Of a stretch of DNA of 64,000 nucleotides, positions 12,701 to 23,006 are shown one piece after another (the stretch's first letter is position 1; the number at the start of each line of letters is the position of its first letter). Position numbers and translations under genes: made by a program. This DNA is from Cyprinodon diabolis. Taxonomy: Eukaryota > Chordata > Actinopteri > Cyprinodontiformes > Cyprinodontidae. Under the pieces are notes generated by a model. That model worked only from the letters and a program-made list of their open reading frames with translations, did not search any database and was not told the DNA's origin. The stretch lies in NCBI GenBank assembly GCA_030533445.1, contig CM060066.1, forward strand, positions 34,599,735 through 34,663,734. The letters are read 5' to 3'.

Positions 12701-14358
12701 TTATACAGTGAAGGTTTATTTTCCTTTCTTCAGACCCCTGTCTTCATGGATCCCAAAGGGGGGTATCGAGTGCTATTATTGGTAGCTGTCCTCCAAGGAG
12801 AAGCATTAGCGAGGAGATAAGATGATACTTTTTAAAAAAATGCAACTTATAGTTTGACTCAGGGGGACCATCATATTAAACCAGCTCAATGTCTAATATT
12901 TAAACCATGATCGTCTTAGCAGATTGAACTAATTTTAGATTTAAGGCATCTGCTTCCTTATCCGTCTTGAGGGCCATTTTATTTATACTAGTACTTTAAA
13001 ACGAACTGAATGGTTCATAGGAAAGTGTTTTTGATGATTTTTGTTGTGAGCACCTGTAGATAAACTGTAGAAATAATCAAAATGCCTAGAATGACTGGGA
13101 TGGATGTAATAGATCTCAGACTTGTGCTTTATATCTTGGAATCACCATCTTTAAATAAAATTGAACTGTAATTTGTGATTTTGGCCTTTTTTTTCTCATG
13201 AATTATCAACAATTTTCAATGTTCCCAACTCCTTTCATTGCAAAACACAAAACAATACCGATTCAAAAATGAAAACTAGATTTAACCTCACATGATGTAG
13301 AGCTCTCAAATACAGACAAAACGTGAAAAAAATGCGATTGCACCTTTGTTGAGGTCCATAATATTTGGTGGATAAAAACAGATACATATATCAGCTGATT
13401 CTGCATCACCCAAGGTAAAGGAAATGGGAAACATCAAAGTGATGGCAGTCACATCCACATTTTAGGAATCCAACTGAATCTAGAGCCAATGATCTTCTCA
13501 GCTCTCTGTAGCTCACCTTGTGATATAACTTCCCAGAGAAGCCCAAAAAGGTACGATAGCCACACCGATGGCTACAGCTGAAGGCACTAACGTGTAGTAC
13601 CGCTCCCAATAGTTGGTTGAGACAAACAGCGCATAGATTCCTGAGGCTAGAAACATCATCCATTTAGTACCTAGAAACCTGAAAAAGACATCAAAATGAA
13701 TGCAAAGGGAGAAAAAAACGTTCCAATAAAAGTATTTGTATTTACATGTATGTCTATGTGAGTCTACCTGATGAGTACGGGGGTGTAAAGGAGGCCGATG
13801 ATCGGGGTCACATTAATTCCCATCAGCATCTTCCGATCGATGTCCTCAAGTCCAAGGTTGCTGTACTTCACCTCACGGTATGTCATGTCATAATGAAGGG
13901 TCAGCTGCATCTGCAAAAGACCTGCAGAAAACACATGGATGGATGGATGGATGGATGGATGGATGGATGGATGGATGGATGGATGGATGGATGGATGGAT
14001 GGATGGATGGATGCTGACCCATATAAACACTGTACACAATCATAGCCCCAATGCTGCTGGCCACAACATTCTTGATGACTCCCAGCCTCTTCCTTCTATA
14101 GTACTTCCTCTCCTCCTCCTCCTCGTTGTACTGTGCCTGTGGGCCTAGAAACTCCTCCATCTGAGCAGAAAAACGAGGTTACATGAGCAGCCATCTACGT
14201 CAAGGAGGAAAAATCCTTCACTGATTCTGAGCAGAGCTCACCTCTCCCTGCATGTTGTCCTCCTGTCCCACATCCTGCAGTTCATTCACACCACCATTGG
14301 GAGGCGCTACAATGTGCTCGGCCTCTTCAATGAGCTGATCTTCCTCAGTTCCCTCCAT
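6618..14358 (-). CDS. unc93b1: unc93b1: UNC93B1-like endosomal TLR chaperone (11 coding exons, 3' end missing)
   Basis: UNC93B1 is a 12-pass membrane protein that carries nucleic-acid-sensing Toll-like receptors from the ER to endolysosomes. Joined minus-strand exons are 14358-14242, 14160-14019, 13921-13768, 13678-13517, 11386-11257, 11149-11056, 9661-9552, 8504-8322, 8225-7952, 6945-6824 and 6740-6618. All junctions are phase-consistent and give about 537 residues; the human protein has 597. Family signatures I recognise include an acidic/basic N-terminus ([17 protein letters not shown]), [57 protein letters not shown] and [17 protein letters not shown] histidine in GGAVVHAIL aligns with the residue I take to be the mouse '3d' position (H412), which TLR transport requires. 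The acidic C-terminal tail that should follow PRIPRPRHK was not found; reading through the last donor meets a stop after about ten codons. Identity is secure, but the gene model is incomplete at the 3' end. Confidence 0.93.
6824..6945 (-). CDS. unc93b1: unc93b1 coding exon 10
   Basis: Encodes [20 protein letters not shown] and [20 protein letters not shown], matching human LLGILYEDKERQDFIFTIYHWWQ. Acceptor CCCTCAG, donor AGG/GTACAT. Confidence 0.95.
7952..8225 (-). CDS. unc93b1: unc93b1 coding exon 9
   Basis: Starts [20 protein letters not shown] and contains [18 protein letters not shown] and [20 protein letters not shown]. It covers three to four TM helices, and the final A joins CT of the next exon to make Thr (GVST). 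Donor GCA/GTGAGT. Confidence 0.95.
8322..8504 (-). CDS. unc93b1: unc93b1 coding exon 8
   Basis: Encodes [40 protein letters not shown] and [20 protein letters not shown]. This is the most conserved cytosolic loop of the family. Acceptor CCATAG, donor CTG/GTACTG. Confidence 0.95.
8750..9090 (+). mobile_element. Tc1-like transposase relic in an unc93b1 intron
   Basis: Near 8994-9060 the plus strand decodes, with frameshifts, to a decayed [16 protein letters not shown] motif followed by GTGKQI-like sequence, typical of Tc1-like relics. No termini were assigned. Confidence 0.45.
9552..9661 (-). CDS. unc93b1: unc93b1 coding exon 7
   Basis: Encodes [20 protein letters not shown] and [16 protein letters not shown]. 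It includes the NST sequon of the large luminal loop and a TM helix. Donor ATC/GTAAGA, phase 0. Confidence 0.9.
10160..10385 (+). repeat. SINE-like repeat, partial
   Basis: Begins GTTTGAAGCACTGCTGCC and CACTGGTTCAATTCCCACC (B-box-like), then GACTGGTGACCTGCTCAGGG and GGAGATAGGCACCAGC. It is the same family as the fuller copy at 15617-15965. Confidence 0.6.
11056..11149 (-). CDS. unc93b1: unc93b1 coding exon 6 (luminal loop)
   Basis: Encodes [20 protein letters not shown] and [12 protein letters not shown], matching the human LSFACAQLPM...LYNVQSCG segment. Donor TGCG/GTAAAC, phase 1. Confidence 0.9.
11257..11386 (-). CDS. unc93b1: unc93b1 coding exon 5
   Basis: Encodes [20 protein letters not shown], then a loop and [13 protein letters not shown]. 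Aligns with human MAQKYHEYSHYKEQD and the following TM segment. Acceptor GTAG, donor AGT/GTAAGT, phase 0. Confidence 0.9.
12100..12460 (+). repeat. LINE 3'-end type repeat (AAGTGCCTTGAGAC ... AATAAACTGAATT tail)
   Basis: Contains CACTCCACTGTCGCTACAAG, GTGAGGGATTGC, AAGTGCCTTGAGACGACATG and a tail GGCACTATATAAATAAACTG. This is a widespread teleost non-LTR tail. A shorter copy of the same tail lies near 4862-4895. Confidence 0.6.
13517..13678 (-). CDS. unc93b1: unc93b1 coding exon 4
   Basis: Encodes [38 protein letters not shown] and [16 protein letters not shown], two membrane segments closely matching the human protein. Acceptor TTTTTCAG, donor ACAAG/GTGAGC. Confidence 0.92.
13768..13921 (-). 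CDS. unc93b1: unc93b1 coding exon 3
   Basis: Encodes [20 protein letters not shown], then [20 protein letters not shown] and [10 protein letters not shown]. It is very close to the mammalian protein. Acceptor CTGCAG, donor CAG/GTAGAC. Confidence 0.93.
13935..14013. repeat. (ATGG)n microsatellite filling an unc93b1 intron
   Basis: About 20 uninterrupted copies of ATGG (79 bp). It occupies most of the 97-bp intron between the exons at 14019-14160 and 13768-13921. It starts about five bases inside the donor and ends about 13 bases before the acceptor AG. Confidence 0.97.
14019..14160 (-). CDS. unc93b1: unc93b1 coding exon 2 (first TM)
   Basis: Encodes [10 protein letters not shown], then [17 protein letters not shown], then TM1 ([21 protein letters not shown]). 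It ends with one base of the Gly codon at a weak GTCAGC donor that directly abuts a tetranucleotide repeat. Confidence 0.92.
14242..14358 (-). CDS. unc93b1: unc93b1 coding exon 1
   Basis: 39 codons, start [17 protein letters not shown], ending ...EDNMQGE at a GTGAGC donor in phase 0. It is an acidic cytosolic N-terminus with low conservation. The start is chosen because the ATG directly follows the acceptor and the next exon continues in frame. Confidence 0.75.
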
Positions 14359-14987
14359 CTATAGGCACCACAGGAGGGCAGTATGCAAGATTAAAAAAAA
14401 ACAGGTCAACTCAAATCCACCTACTTATCATCAAACTAAATCAAACTACAATAAAAATAGCTACTTCTCATTCTTTAAAAGCCCAATCTGATGGTGTCTC
14501 ATCAGTTATAATCGAGTTTTTACTATGAAAGGTATCAGTATAACTAATAGTAATCTATCCAGTTGTTTTTTTTATGATTAACATAAAAAACAACATAGTA
14601 TAATTAACATATCAGAAATTGATATACTGTATCAAAAACCATTCTCATTTAGCTTTTTGAAAACATACCTATTTGCATGAAGATCAGGAATTTTATGAAG
14701 AATAAATCTAACTAGGTGTGAAAATGATGTTACAGTGCTATTAAATGTTTCATTGTAAACACTTGTTAAATCAGTACTTTTTTCATAGTAACTTTTTCCT
14801 TTCAAACAGAACCAGATTTCTGAGGTCTCACGTGAGATTTCACTTTTCTTTATAAGGCAGAACAACAAATACAGAAAGGTAGATTCATTTGGCCAATTTT
14901 CCTGTTCCTAAGATTTACAACTAGGTTGTTAACTCACGTATTTAATTATTTGCTCTCCTCTTTCTAATTAAATAATAGACAAATAAA

Positions 14988-15317
14988 TGGTAAACGGCCT
15001 GTCCTTATAAGGCTCTTTTTCAATTCAGGAGACTTGACCGATGCAGTCTACACTACATTCAGTCATTTACCCATTCAGGCACACACTCACACACAGATGG
15101 TGGCAAACTACAGTGTAGCCACAGCTGCCATGGGGCTCACTGACAGAAGCCAGGCTGCTGAAGACTGGCGCCACCAGGCCCTCTGGCCAATATAAGCAGG
15201 CAATGCGGGTGAAGTGTCTTGTCCAAGGACAAAACGACACTGAAAGCTGGAGCTTGAACCGACAACCCTCGGATTGCAGGGCGAACTCCTGCACCCGACG
15301 CCACTGTCGCCCTACTA
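14988..15317 (-). repeat. dispersed repeat, AAGTGTCTTGTCCAAGGACA family
   Basis: Contains GGTAAACGGCCTGTCC, CACAGCTGCCATGGGGC, GGTGAAGTGTCTTGTCCAAG and the promoter-like CTTGAACCGACAACCCTC. I recognise a common fish repeat. A copy in the opposite orientation is at about 40738-40960. Confidence 0.6.
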
Positions 15318-15616
15318 ATGGTGAGTTAAATGAATTGTAAAGTAATCTGTAATTAAATGACATAAAGAAGTTATTCTATTCTGTTTTAACTATTATTCAT
15401 GCAGGTCATGCTCTCCAAATGATCTTACATGTTTAATCGGCTTTCCTGTGTTCTTATTTCGCTGTTTGTCTAAAGATGAGAAAGACTAAAACTGTGTTAT
15501 GTGGTTGTTCTTTTTACAAGCGTTTATTCACAATTTTCCTTGGTCATAAAACACTCTGAGACCTGTTGTTATAGCCTATTTAGATTAGATTTATATTTAG
15601 TTTAAACATATTAAAT

Positions 15617-15965
15617 TGGGGCTGCACAGTGGGTAGCACTGCTGCCTTGTAGCAAGAAGCTTCCGGGTCCCATTCCAGGCCTGGGTTCTTTTTGTATAGA
15701 GTTTGCATATTCTCCCTGTGCATGCGTGGGTTCTCTCCGGGTACACTGGCTTCCTCCCACAGTCCAAAAACATGACTTGTTAATTGGTTTCTCTAAATTC
15801 CCCTTAGGTGTAAGTGTACGTAAATTGCTGTTTGTCCTCTGTGTCTCTATATTGCCCTGCAGTAGACTGGCGACCTGTCCAGGATGTACTCCGTTTCTCG
15901 CCCATTCAGATGGGTGGCCAAAAGTAGATAAGCGCCAGAACCTCAGGGTCAATCTACACCGTTCC
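15617..15965 (+). repeat. SINE-like repeat, fuller copy
   Basis: Head GGGCTGCACAGTGGGTAGCA and TGCCTTGTAGCAAGAAG, middle GGGTTCTCTCCGGGTACACT and CCACAGTCCAAAAACATGAC, tail CTGGCGACCTGTCCAGGATG. This element is abundant in fish genomes. It runs directly into the repeated block at 15911-16565. Confidence 0.7.
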
Positions 15966-16565
15966 AACAGGAATATTAACAAGCAAAACATCCATATTCG
16001 CTGAATAAAGACTAACTAGATTTTCTTGCAGCCTTTCCTCACAAATAGGTGCATATATTTCATATATTTCTAGATTGAATTTATAGTGGAAAAAATTCTT
16101 TCAGGTTAGATTTCTGGGGCGAACATCTTTTCCATTGTCATAACTTATCTACTTATATCAATAATCATTATGCATGAAATTGATATTTACAAGCACTAAT
16201 ATCTACATAAACTGATTATTTAATACATTTTACTAAAATAGTTATTTATCTATTATTTCACTGAAGACTCCTAGATGACTTGCAGACACCTCATTTTCTT
16301 TGTACCCCATATAACACAAAATCTATTTCTGCTTGAATTTTTTACTTATTATCTTTAATGTTAGTATATTAATGTGCTTAATTAACCAGTGTTTTTATTG
16401 TCAAGTAATTCTTAATGTATGAAAAATTTAAATGTTTTGAATATTCCACTTGAGAGTATTACTGCTGCCACCATCTATATTAGAGTGAAAAAAAAATGGT
16501 TGGGGTGGCCAATGATTGGTTAAGGGGGACCATGGCCCCCTCTGGCCCCCCATCTAGCTCCGCCC
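15911..16565. repeat. copy 1 of a ~600-bp repeated block
   Basis: Shares order and wording with 17935-18475: AACCTCAGGGTCAATCTACA, AACAAGCAAAACATCCATAT, TTATCTATTATTTCACTGAAG, ACACAAAATCTATTTCTGC, GAATATTCCACTTGAG and CTGCTGCCACCATCT. Both end in a CCAATGATTGG...TCTAG(C/G)TCCGC segment. By eye they look roughly 80% alike. Confidence 0.75.
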
Positions 16566-16814
16566 CTGAGCCCATTGACACCTGGAGATATGCACAAGCA
16601 CCCCTCGCCAAACTTAGCAGGGATTCGCATGTCAGAAAATGGATGGATGGATATTTAATTGACAGGACAACTCTAGGCTCAGAAAAGATCATAAACAAGA
16701 TATTTATGTTTTTACTTCTAAAAGCATAAAAACATCTTTAACAATATCAATGAAAATACATCGGAAACGTTTTTTAAGAATTTTTCAGACCTTTATTAGT
16801 AAATTAATTTCCTG

Positions 16815-16960
16815 AAGTCCTTGAACACACCACCCAACAAGAATAAAACACAGTGGTGGTAGCATCATGTGATGGGAATGTTTTGGGGGGGGGGGGGGGG
16901 GTTTATGTAAAGGAGGCTGAATACAACTGCATGCCAAACTGTACATATTTTATCATAAAC
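16815..16960 (+). mobile_element. Tc1-like relic with a poly-G tract
   Basis: GTGGTGGTAGCATCATGTGA around 16854 is a decayed GGSIM motif. It is followed at 16885-16901 by 17 consecutive Gs. No intact frame or termini. Confidence 0.4.
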
Positions 16961-17684
16961 TACAATACAAAAAAAACAAGCACAAGTTCCCTTGTATGGC
17001 CCAATGATGCCCTATTTGTTTCGAAATATCATAAATATTTTTTAAAAAGTTCAGTGATGATAAATGGCAAAAAGTTCAAGAGCATTTTTACAAAGCACTG
17101 TCTATGAGGTTAAAGTCTGTGTTAGAAACAAACCAAAGACTACACCCCATCAACATCATGAATCGATCATGTTAATATCCTACCTGGAATATTTTCATCA
17201 AACAAAGAAAAAAAGTATTGTTGCTGTCTTTCCCAGTTGCAGAATTCAGAAATATAATATTTCAAATAGGTTGATCATCCAAGTTTTTTACAAGATCTAT
17301 ACAGAAGTTATTTAGTTTTGACTTTCAGGTTTATGAGGAAGTAATTATCTAATTTTAACAGGTCAAATAATGCTGAAGTATTTCACACATATAACAGCTA
17401 CTTCCTGATATTGAATAAAATATGCTTTATAGTTCAATGCAATAATTGAGAATTACTGTAGCATAGTAAATTCTCTGGGAACAAAAGTAAAGTAACTAAA
17501 GAAAGAGTTAGTCTGACTTTAGTTATTACGCTGTTATAATGTGTGCATACCAGCTTAAAGCCTGAAACCAGTTTCACCATAACACAGAGCAGCTCCAGGT
17601 CATAGTTTGAGGCTTGTTTTCCAAAAAAAAAACGTATTAATACGTGTTTGTTTGATCGTCTGCAGACAGTAGAAAAGCACTCAC

Positions 17685-17890
17685 CTTGTGGGTCTAGAGA
17701 GCCTCCTGCAGAGTGAGCAGAGTCCACCTGCCAGCCGCTGACAGGCGGAAACCTTCCACTGCTTCTAGTCTCGGTTATTTGTTTCTTCCCCTTTCTGAAG
17801 CACAGGCTTCTACTGTAGGTAAAATAAAAAAGTTTCACGGCGGAAACGAAAGTTTGGTTTCTCACTTCCTCACTGCTTCGCCCGGTCCGT
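17685..17890 (-). other. unc93b1: unc93b1 probable non-coding exon 1 / promoter-proximal region
   Basis: The minus strand has a good donor (CACAAG then GTGAGT) at 17685/17684. I see no ATG in the roughly 200 bp upstream of it, and the first coding exon starts exactly at an ATG after a TATAG acceptor at 14359-14360, so a 5' UTR exon is expected upstream. The 5' boundary of 17890 is approximate. If correct, intron 1 is about 3.3 kb and is filled with dispersed repeats. Confidence 0.5.
17843..17871. promoter_or_regulatory. candidate IRF (GAAACGAAAG) and PU.1 (GAGGAAGTG) sites at unc93b1 exon 1
   Basis: The plus strand reads GAAACGAAAG at 17843-17852, which fits the IRF core AANNGAAA. On the minus strand GAGGAAGTG at 17871-17863 is an exact PU.1/ETS core, followed at once by GAGAAACC. 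The spacing resembles an ETS-IRF composite element with one extra base. These sites fit a gene expressed in phagocytes and lymphocytes, but short motifs occur by chance and no activity is shown. Confidence 0.4.
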
Positions 17891-17934
17891 CTTAAAGGCG
17901 CAGATACCCGCATTGACAGAGTAGCCAGGACAAT

Positions 17935-18475
17935 TTTATAAGGGTGGCCAATAACCAATGTAGACAGAGGACCGAAAGCTGATAGGCACCAGAACCTCAG
18001 GGTCAGTCTACACTGTTCCAACAGGATAATTAACAAGCAAAACATCCATATTTTCTAGATAAAGACAAACTATACTTTCCCACAGCCTTTGCTAACAAAT
18101 AGACAAATATGTTCAAACATACATAAATAGATTATTTAATAAGTTTTTATGAAAATAGTTATTTGTCTATTATTTCACTGAAGGATCCGAAATGACTTGC
18201 AGAGACACACCATTTTCTCTTTACCCCATAAAACACAAAATCTGTTTCTGCTTGAATTCTGTATCATTTATAATGTCAATATATTGATGTACATAATTAA
18301 CCACAGTGTTTTTGTCAAGTAATTGTTAAAATATGAAAAGTTTTCATGTTTTGAATATTCCACTTGAGTGTATCACTGCTGCCACCATCTGTATTAGAGG
18401 TAAAAAATTGCAGGGGTGGACAATGATTGGCTAAGGCCCCTGGTCCCTCATCTAGGTCCGCTGCTGTTGAAGAAG
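17935..18475. repeat. copy 2 of the ~600-bp repeated block
   Basis: Direct-orientation partner of 15911-16565, lying just beyond unc93b1 exon 1. It lacks some segments present in copy 1. It is either a dispersed element present twice or a local duplication. Confidence 0.75.
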
Positions 18476-18959
18476 CCCTGCCTACTCAATGCAGAGCCTC
18501 AAGGCAGGGACAGTCTGCTGCTAATTGGCCTGTCAGGTTGTTGAGTTAGACGCAGCTGGATGCTGGATGCTACACATTCACAGAACCGGAGCTACATTTT
18601 AATTCATTAGAAAACGGTGTTAATATACTGTATATATACTGTATTGATTTAAAGAGGGGGAAAATAACTTGTTTCGGACATTACAAAAACAGAGATGTAT
18701 TCCTATGAATGTCGATCATGGATGATAACCAATAAAATCCTTAATCCAGTTCATCTGATTAAAACATGATCAATAAAAATAATAAATCAATAAAATCAAT
18801 AATTCTAAGTTCGGGTTACTTTTTCTGGATTTTCTGAATCTATAATGCAGATCTGTATAAATGTGGATTTTAATAGGCTACTGCTAAATTACCTCAATAT
18901 AATTTGCATGGTCATCTTTCCACTGATAAAACTCTATAGACCTTTGTTGTCCATTATCC

Positions 18960-19110
18960 TTTAAGCAGGTGTTGGTACAGGCTGTCCTGGTAGAAGTCAA
19001 CCACAGACTGCACTCTGGGCTCCTGAGCAAGACCCTTAACCACACACTGCTCACCGAGCGCCGCACAATGTCAGCCCACTGCTGCACAAGTGGATGGGTT
19101 AAATGCAGAG
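18960..19110 (+). repeat. SINE-like fragment (CCTGAGCAAGACCCTTAACC)
   Basis: CCTGAGCAAGACCCTTAACC and GATGGGTTAAATGCAGAG match the 3' body of the more complete SINE at 47735-47945. Confidence 0.55.
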
Positions 19111-19132
19111 AATCCAAAAAAAATTTAAATGA

Positions 19133-19400
19133 ATCCACTGGACTTTGTTTCCAAGTTTGAAGACATTTTGCTTCCCATCCAGGAAGCTTTTTCAATTAAA
19201 AATGTCAGAATTACCGTTGAGTTCAAAGCTAATGCGAAATGAGCACAAAGCTTCGAACCCAACGCTATTTCTGACATTTTGAATTCAAAAAGCTTCCTGG
19301 ATGGGAAGCGAAACGTCTTCAAACTTGGAAACAAAGTCCAGTGGCTTGTTTTTCAAATTTTTTTTGGAAGGACCATGACCTGGATGACTGAGAATCTTCA
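19133..19400. repeat. hairpin-forming dispersed repeat
   Basis: CCACTGGACTTTGTTTCCAA at about 19136 recurs as its reverse complement at about 19325-19345. The arms continue through GAAGACATTTTGCTTCCCAT and CCAGGAAGCTTTTT. Arms are roughly 80 bp around a 50-60 bp loop. A related single-arm copy is at 36540-36730. Confidence 0.75.
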
Positions 19401-21560
19401 CCAGCTTAAATGCAGTGTTCATTTCATTGCTCTGTACTTGTGGCAGTGTAATGACAATACAAAGCTGGGGAAAAAAAACTGACATTAACATTCCCTGACT
19501 GTTGAAACCTCACTCTGAACCTGAAGCAGTTTGGATTCTGGGACTTTCCTTGGTTTCCTATGCAGTGCAACAAATGTCATATTTACAAAGGACCAAACTT
19601 GGACCACTAGGCAGTTTTTCAGCCTTTTTTTTTGCCTCAGACAGGATGCTTCTCACAGGCTCTAGTTCACTAGTGCCTTGCATAAGGAATGCCATCACTA
19701 TGGTTAATGTCAAGATCTACAAATCATTAGAGCTTTGACTCTAGCTGCAGCACACACCTTGTAAATGTCTGTTAAGGGCTTTGTGACACTAAACTCTGAA
19801 GGCTGTTTCTTCTTCCAGTCAGCTTTAAAGCAACATAAATAAAGCGCAGCACAAACCACCAGGTTCTGGATTAATGCTCTATCGTAGCTCATCCTCATGG
19901 GGAACTTGCCAATGATTGAGAATAAACTGTGTTGTAGAACCAAGGGCCCCAATGGGAGTCAAAACTATTGAGCCAGAAAAATGTGAAATATAAAAAAATC
20001 TTTTTTTTACTTTAGTCAATTTAAAATATATTTTCAAGGAATATAAAAAATAAAATAAAAAATAGTCTGACTTTTCTTATAAAACAGGATTATGGAAAAG
20101 GGTCTATAATACCCATTTGGTCAAAAATCCTCTAAAACCTACCTTATTGATGTTTACTTCATTAGTTCTCAACAGCAGAGGGGCATTGGGTCCCCTCGTT
20201 GTATTTAGCAAAGTCTAATGAAGGAATGCACACATTTTCTATTAGACTAAGTTTGAACAAAAAATGTGAGTAAAAGACAAATATGCATTCTCCCATTAGT
20301 AAGTTTTTACTTGTATTAATATGAATTGCTCCTCTGGTGCCAAATAATCACATTCCTGTATCGAAAATGATTTATTTTAATTGCTCTCATGTGATGCTCC
20401 ACTTTTATGAGGCTGAATTCAATGTTTTCATTAGCTGTAAGCTATATTAACTGACATGAACAGGGAAACAAATGCCTCTATATTAATATGCCCCCATGTG
20501 TGATGAAGCTCAATACTTCCACTGCATTTTATTTAAATCCTGGCATCTTTAATCTTGGCGAGGTTTGGGAGCGATTCGGCTACTGGGAGGATAAACAGCC
20601 TCTACTGGTTTTATTTAGATTAATTAATAGCAGTTGCTGTAGTTTACACAAGGACACACGTTACCCATGACGCACTCTGTGGTCCACCAAAGTCAGTGCA
20701 AGCAAAACAAAGAACAAAGTCCATTTTATGTCAGAAAACTACAGCAGCTTAGAAAAAAAAGGGATAAATGTTGCAGTGTCTCAATTGAAAACATTTGATT
20801 TCAACTAATACTGGCAAAAAAAAAAAATACAAAAGTTTTTTGATTTAGTTCAAAATTCCTTATATAAACTCGGCCTTATATATTGGGCTGCGAGGGCCCA
20901 ATTCTCTCTACCATCACACCAATCAACCCTATCCTAAATACATTTGACCTTTTCCTAATCTGTAAATTAAATAACCAGTGTCCTGATTTATGTTATTTAC
21001 TAGAGAAATGGCTGTAAATACTCTGGAGATCAGATCTACCTGGACGGTGGCCGTCATGTCTGCTGAGCAGCAGTTTAGAACAGATTAAATCCAAGAAGAA
21101 AACAACAAAAACAAAACACGTACCATTTTAAGCTATTTATTGACATTTGTAGTTGCGGGTAGGGTGCATAACATTAAATGAAGCACATTTTTAGTTTTTA
21201 GTTAGATTAAACTTAGATTAACATTAGCAATAAACATTATGTAGATTATTCTGCCAAATGGATTTACTTTCCTTGTATCTTCTAAATATGATATTCAGCA
21301 TTCTGAAATCATGACGTATTTAAAGAGGCCCTATATCGGCCCCTGCTGGTCAGGGGACCCCTGGCAGCTTGTATCTGCATGAGAACTTAACAATAAAAAA
21401 AAAACTTGTTATACACAGATAAATAGGGGGAAAAAAATCAGCTGAAATGTTAACTTATCTCTTTCAAATAAAAAAAGCAACAGTGAAAGTGTGACTGGGT
21501 TCATTTCATCAACAGTAACAGCTCATTAATTAAAATGATTCAGGTTTACAGACAGATGGA
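19400..21560. other. no gene seen; AT-rich spacer, possible timm10 3' UTR at its right end
   Basis: No coding exon recognised. On the minus strand an AATAAA lies at 21141-21136, about 720 bp past the timm10 stop, and is a candidate poly(A) signal. This is weak evidence. Confidence 0.35.
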
Positions 21561-21859
21561 GAGCAGCCATTAAGCTGAACTCAGAAGTGTGAGCATACGT
21601 CCTTCTTTCCAGTCAGTTCTCAGTAGGTGAGATCTACAGACGATATGGAAGAAGATACCAATCCTGAGAGGCTCTTGAAGCACAGAAACTCTCCCCAATT
21701 CCTTCAGTGCTGATGTCTGCATCATCCTCTGATGCAAGAGGATAAAGTTCATCCTAATGAACCCAACAATAGATTTAAATTTACATTTAAGTCTTTTAAA
21801 ACCCACAGCCCAAACCCTTGTTCTTCTCTACACAGATTCTCTTTTCTTCCTCCCAGTTG

Positions 21860-22055
21860 CTATCCACTCCCCACAGCTGCTTTCCTCATCATTTCCTCGT
21901 CCTGCACAGAAAGCTCTGTGAGCTTCCGGCCCAGTCTCTCATGCAGATCCAGGTACTTGGCCACGCAGCGGTCCAGGCACACAGACTCGCCCTTGGTTAG
22001 CTCCGCTTCGTTGTAGTGTGGTGGGACGCACTTTCTGTGGCAGGCGTTTGTCATT
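21860..22055 (-). CDS. timm10: timm10 exon 2
   Basis: Begins [20 protein letters not shown], contains [17 protein letters not shown], and ends at a stop at 21860. Acceptor TTCCTAG. Both CX3C motifs lie in this exon. Confidence 0.96.
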
Positions 22056-22921
22056 CTAGGAAGAGAAAACCATCATGTATTACATTAATACCCAAAAGCG
22101 GTTGCCTGGGAAACTCCAACAGCACCACCTGCTGGAATTTAAGTCTAATTCACAGAACGATTTCATAATTTTCTCTTAAAAAAAAAAAGCAGCAAGAAAA
22201 ATTTGATGAAATTTAGTGCAAAGTTGTGACAGAAGGCAGAAAACTGCAAAGGACAGTAAAGCTGTCCGACTGCAGCATGAAATCAAAGCAAATTCACATC
22301 TTTTTCAGACACGTTTTTTTAAAAAGCCAATGCAGGCCAACAGCTGTAGGCGTTCACTGATTCATTAATGCATTCAGCAGCCATGCATCAACCTCACCAG
22401 AACACCATTTGCTATCGATTGGTCATGTGTTTGATTTTTGTAGTGTGTAAATTGAGAAGGAAAGAAATAACTGAGTGCTCAGAAATTTGAATAAATGATC
22501 GCTCAGGTTAATCCCATCTCTGAGGAATCATCTCTCAGTAGCAGTGATCATTCAGCATCAATAATGTGATCAGGACAACTGTAAATATATATATTTTTAT
22601 GGGACAACCCTGAAAAAAATGACACACTGATACAATATATGACTTTAACATTACTGCTGATATAATGGAGGGAATTTCCTTCGCTTCTAAAATAATTCAG
22701 CACACGGCTGGTGATGTTCTAAACCGCAAAACTGAGTAGAACCTAAAGGGAAAATGTCAAAATTGGGACCAAAGTAGGGCTGAAACAATCTGATTAATTG
22801 TGATTAAACCATTATTGAAATAATCCACTAATTGGTTCATTAACTGGAGTCTAGGGACTATAAAACATGCCTTTAGCTGACAGAGTAACCCACAGAGCAG
22901 AAATTATAACAAGATTGTAAA

Positions 22922-23006
<85 letters not shown>

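Noticed and set aside
13746..14148. Frames made of repeated WMDG or HPSI
   Set aside because: They read through the ATGG microsatellite in an unc93b1 intron.
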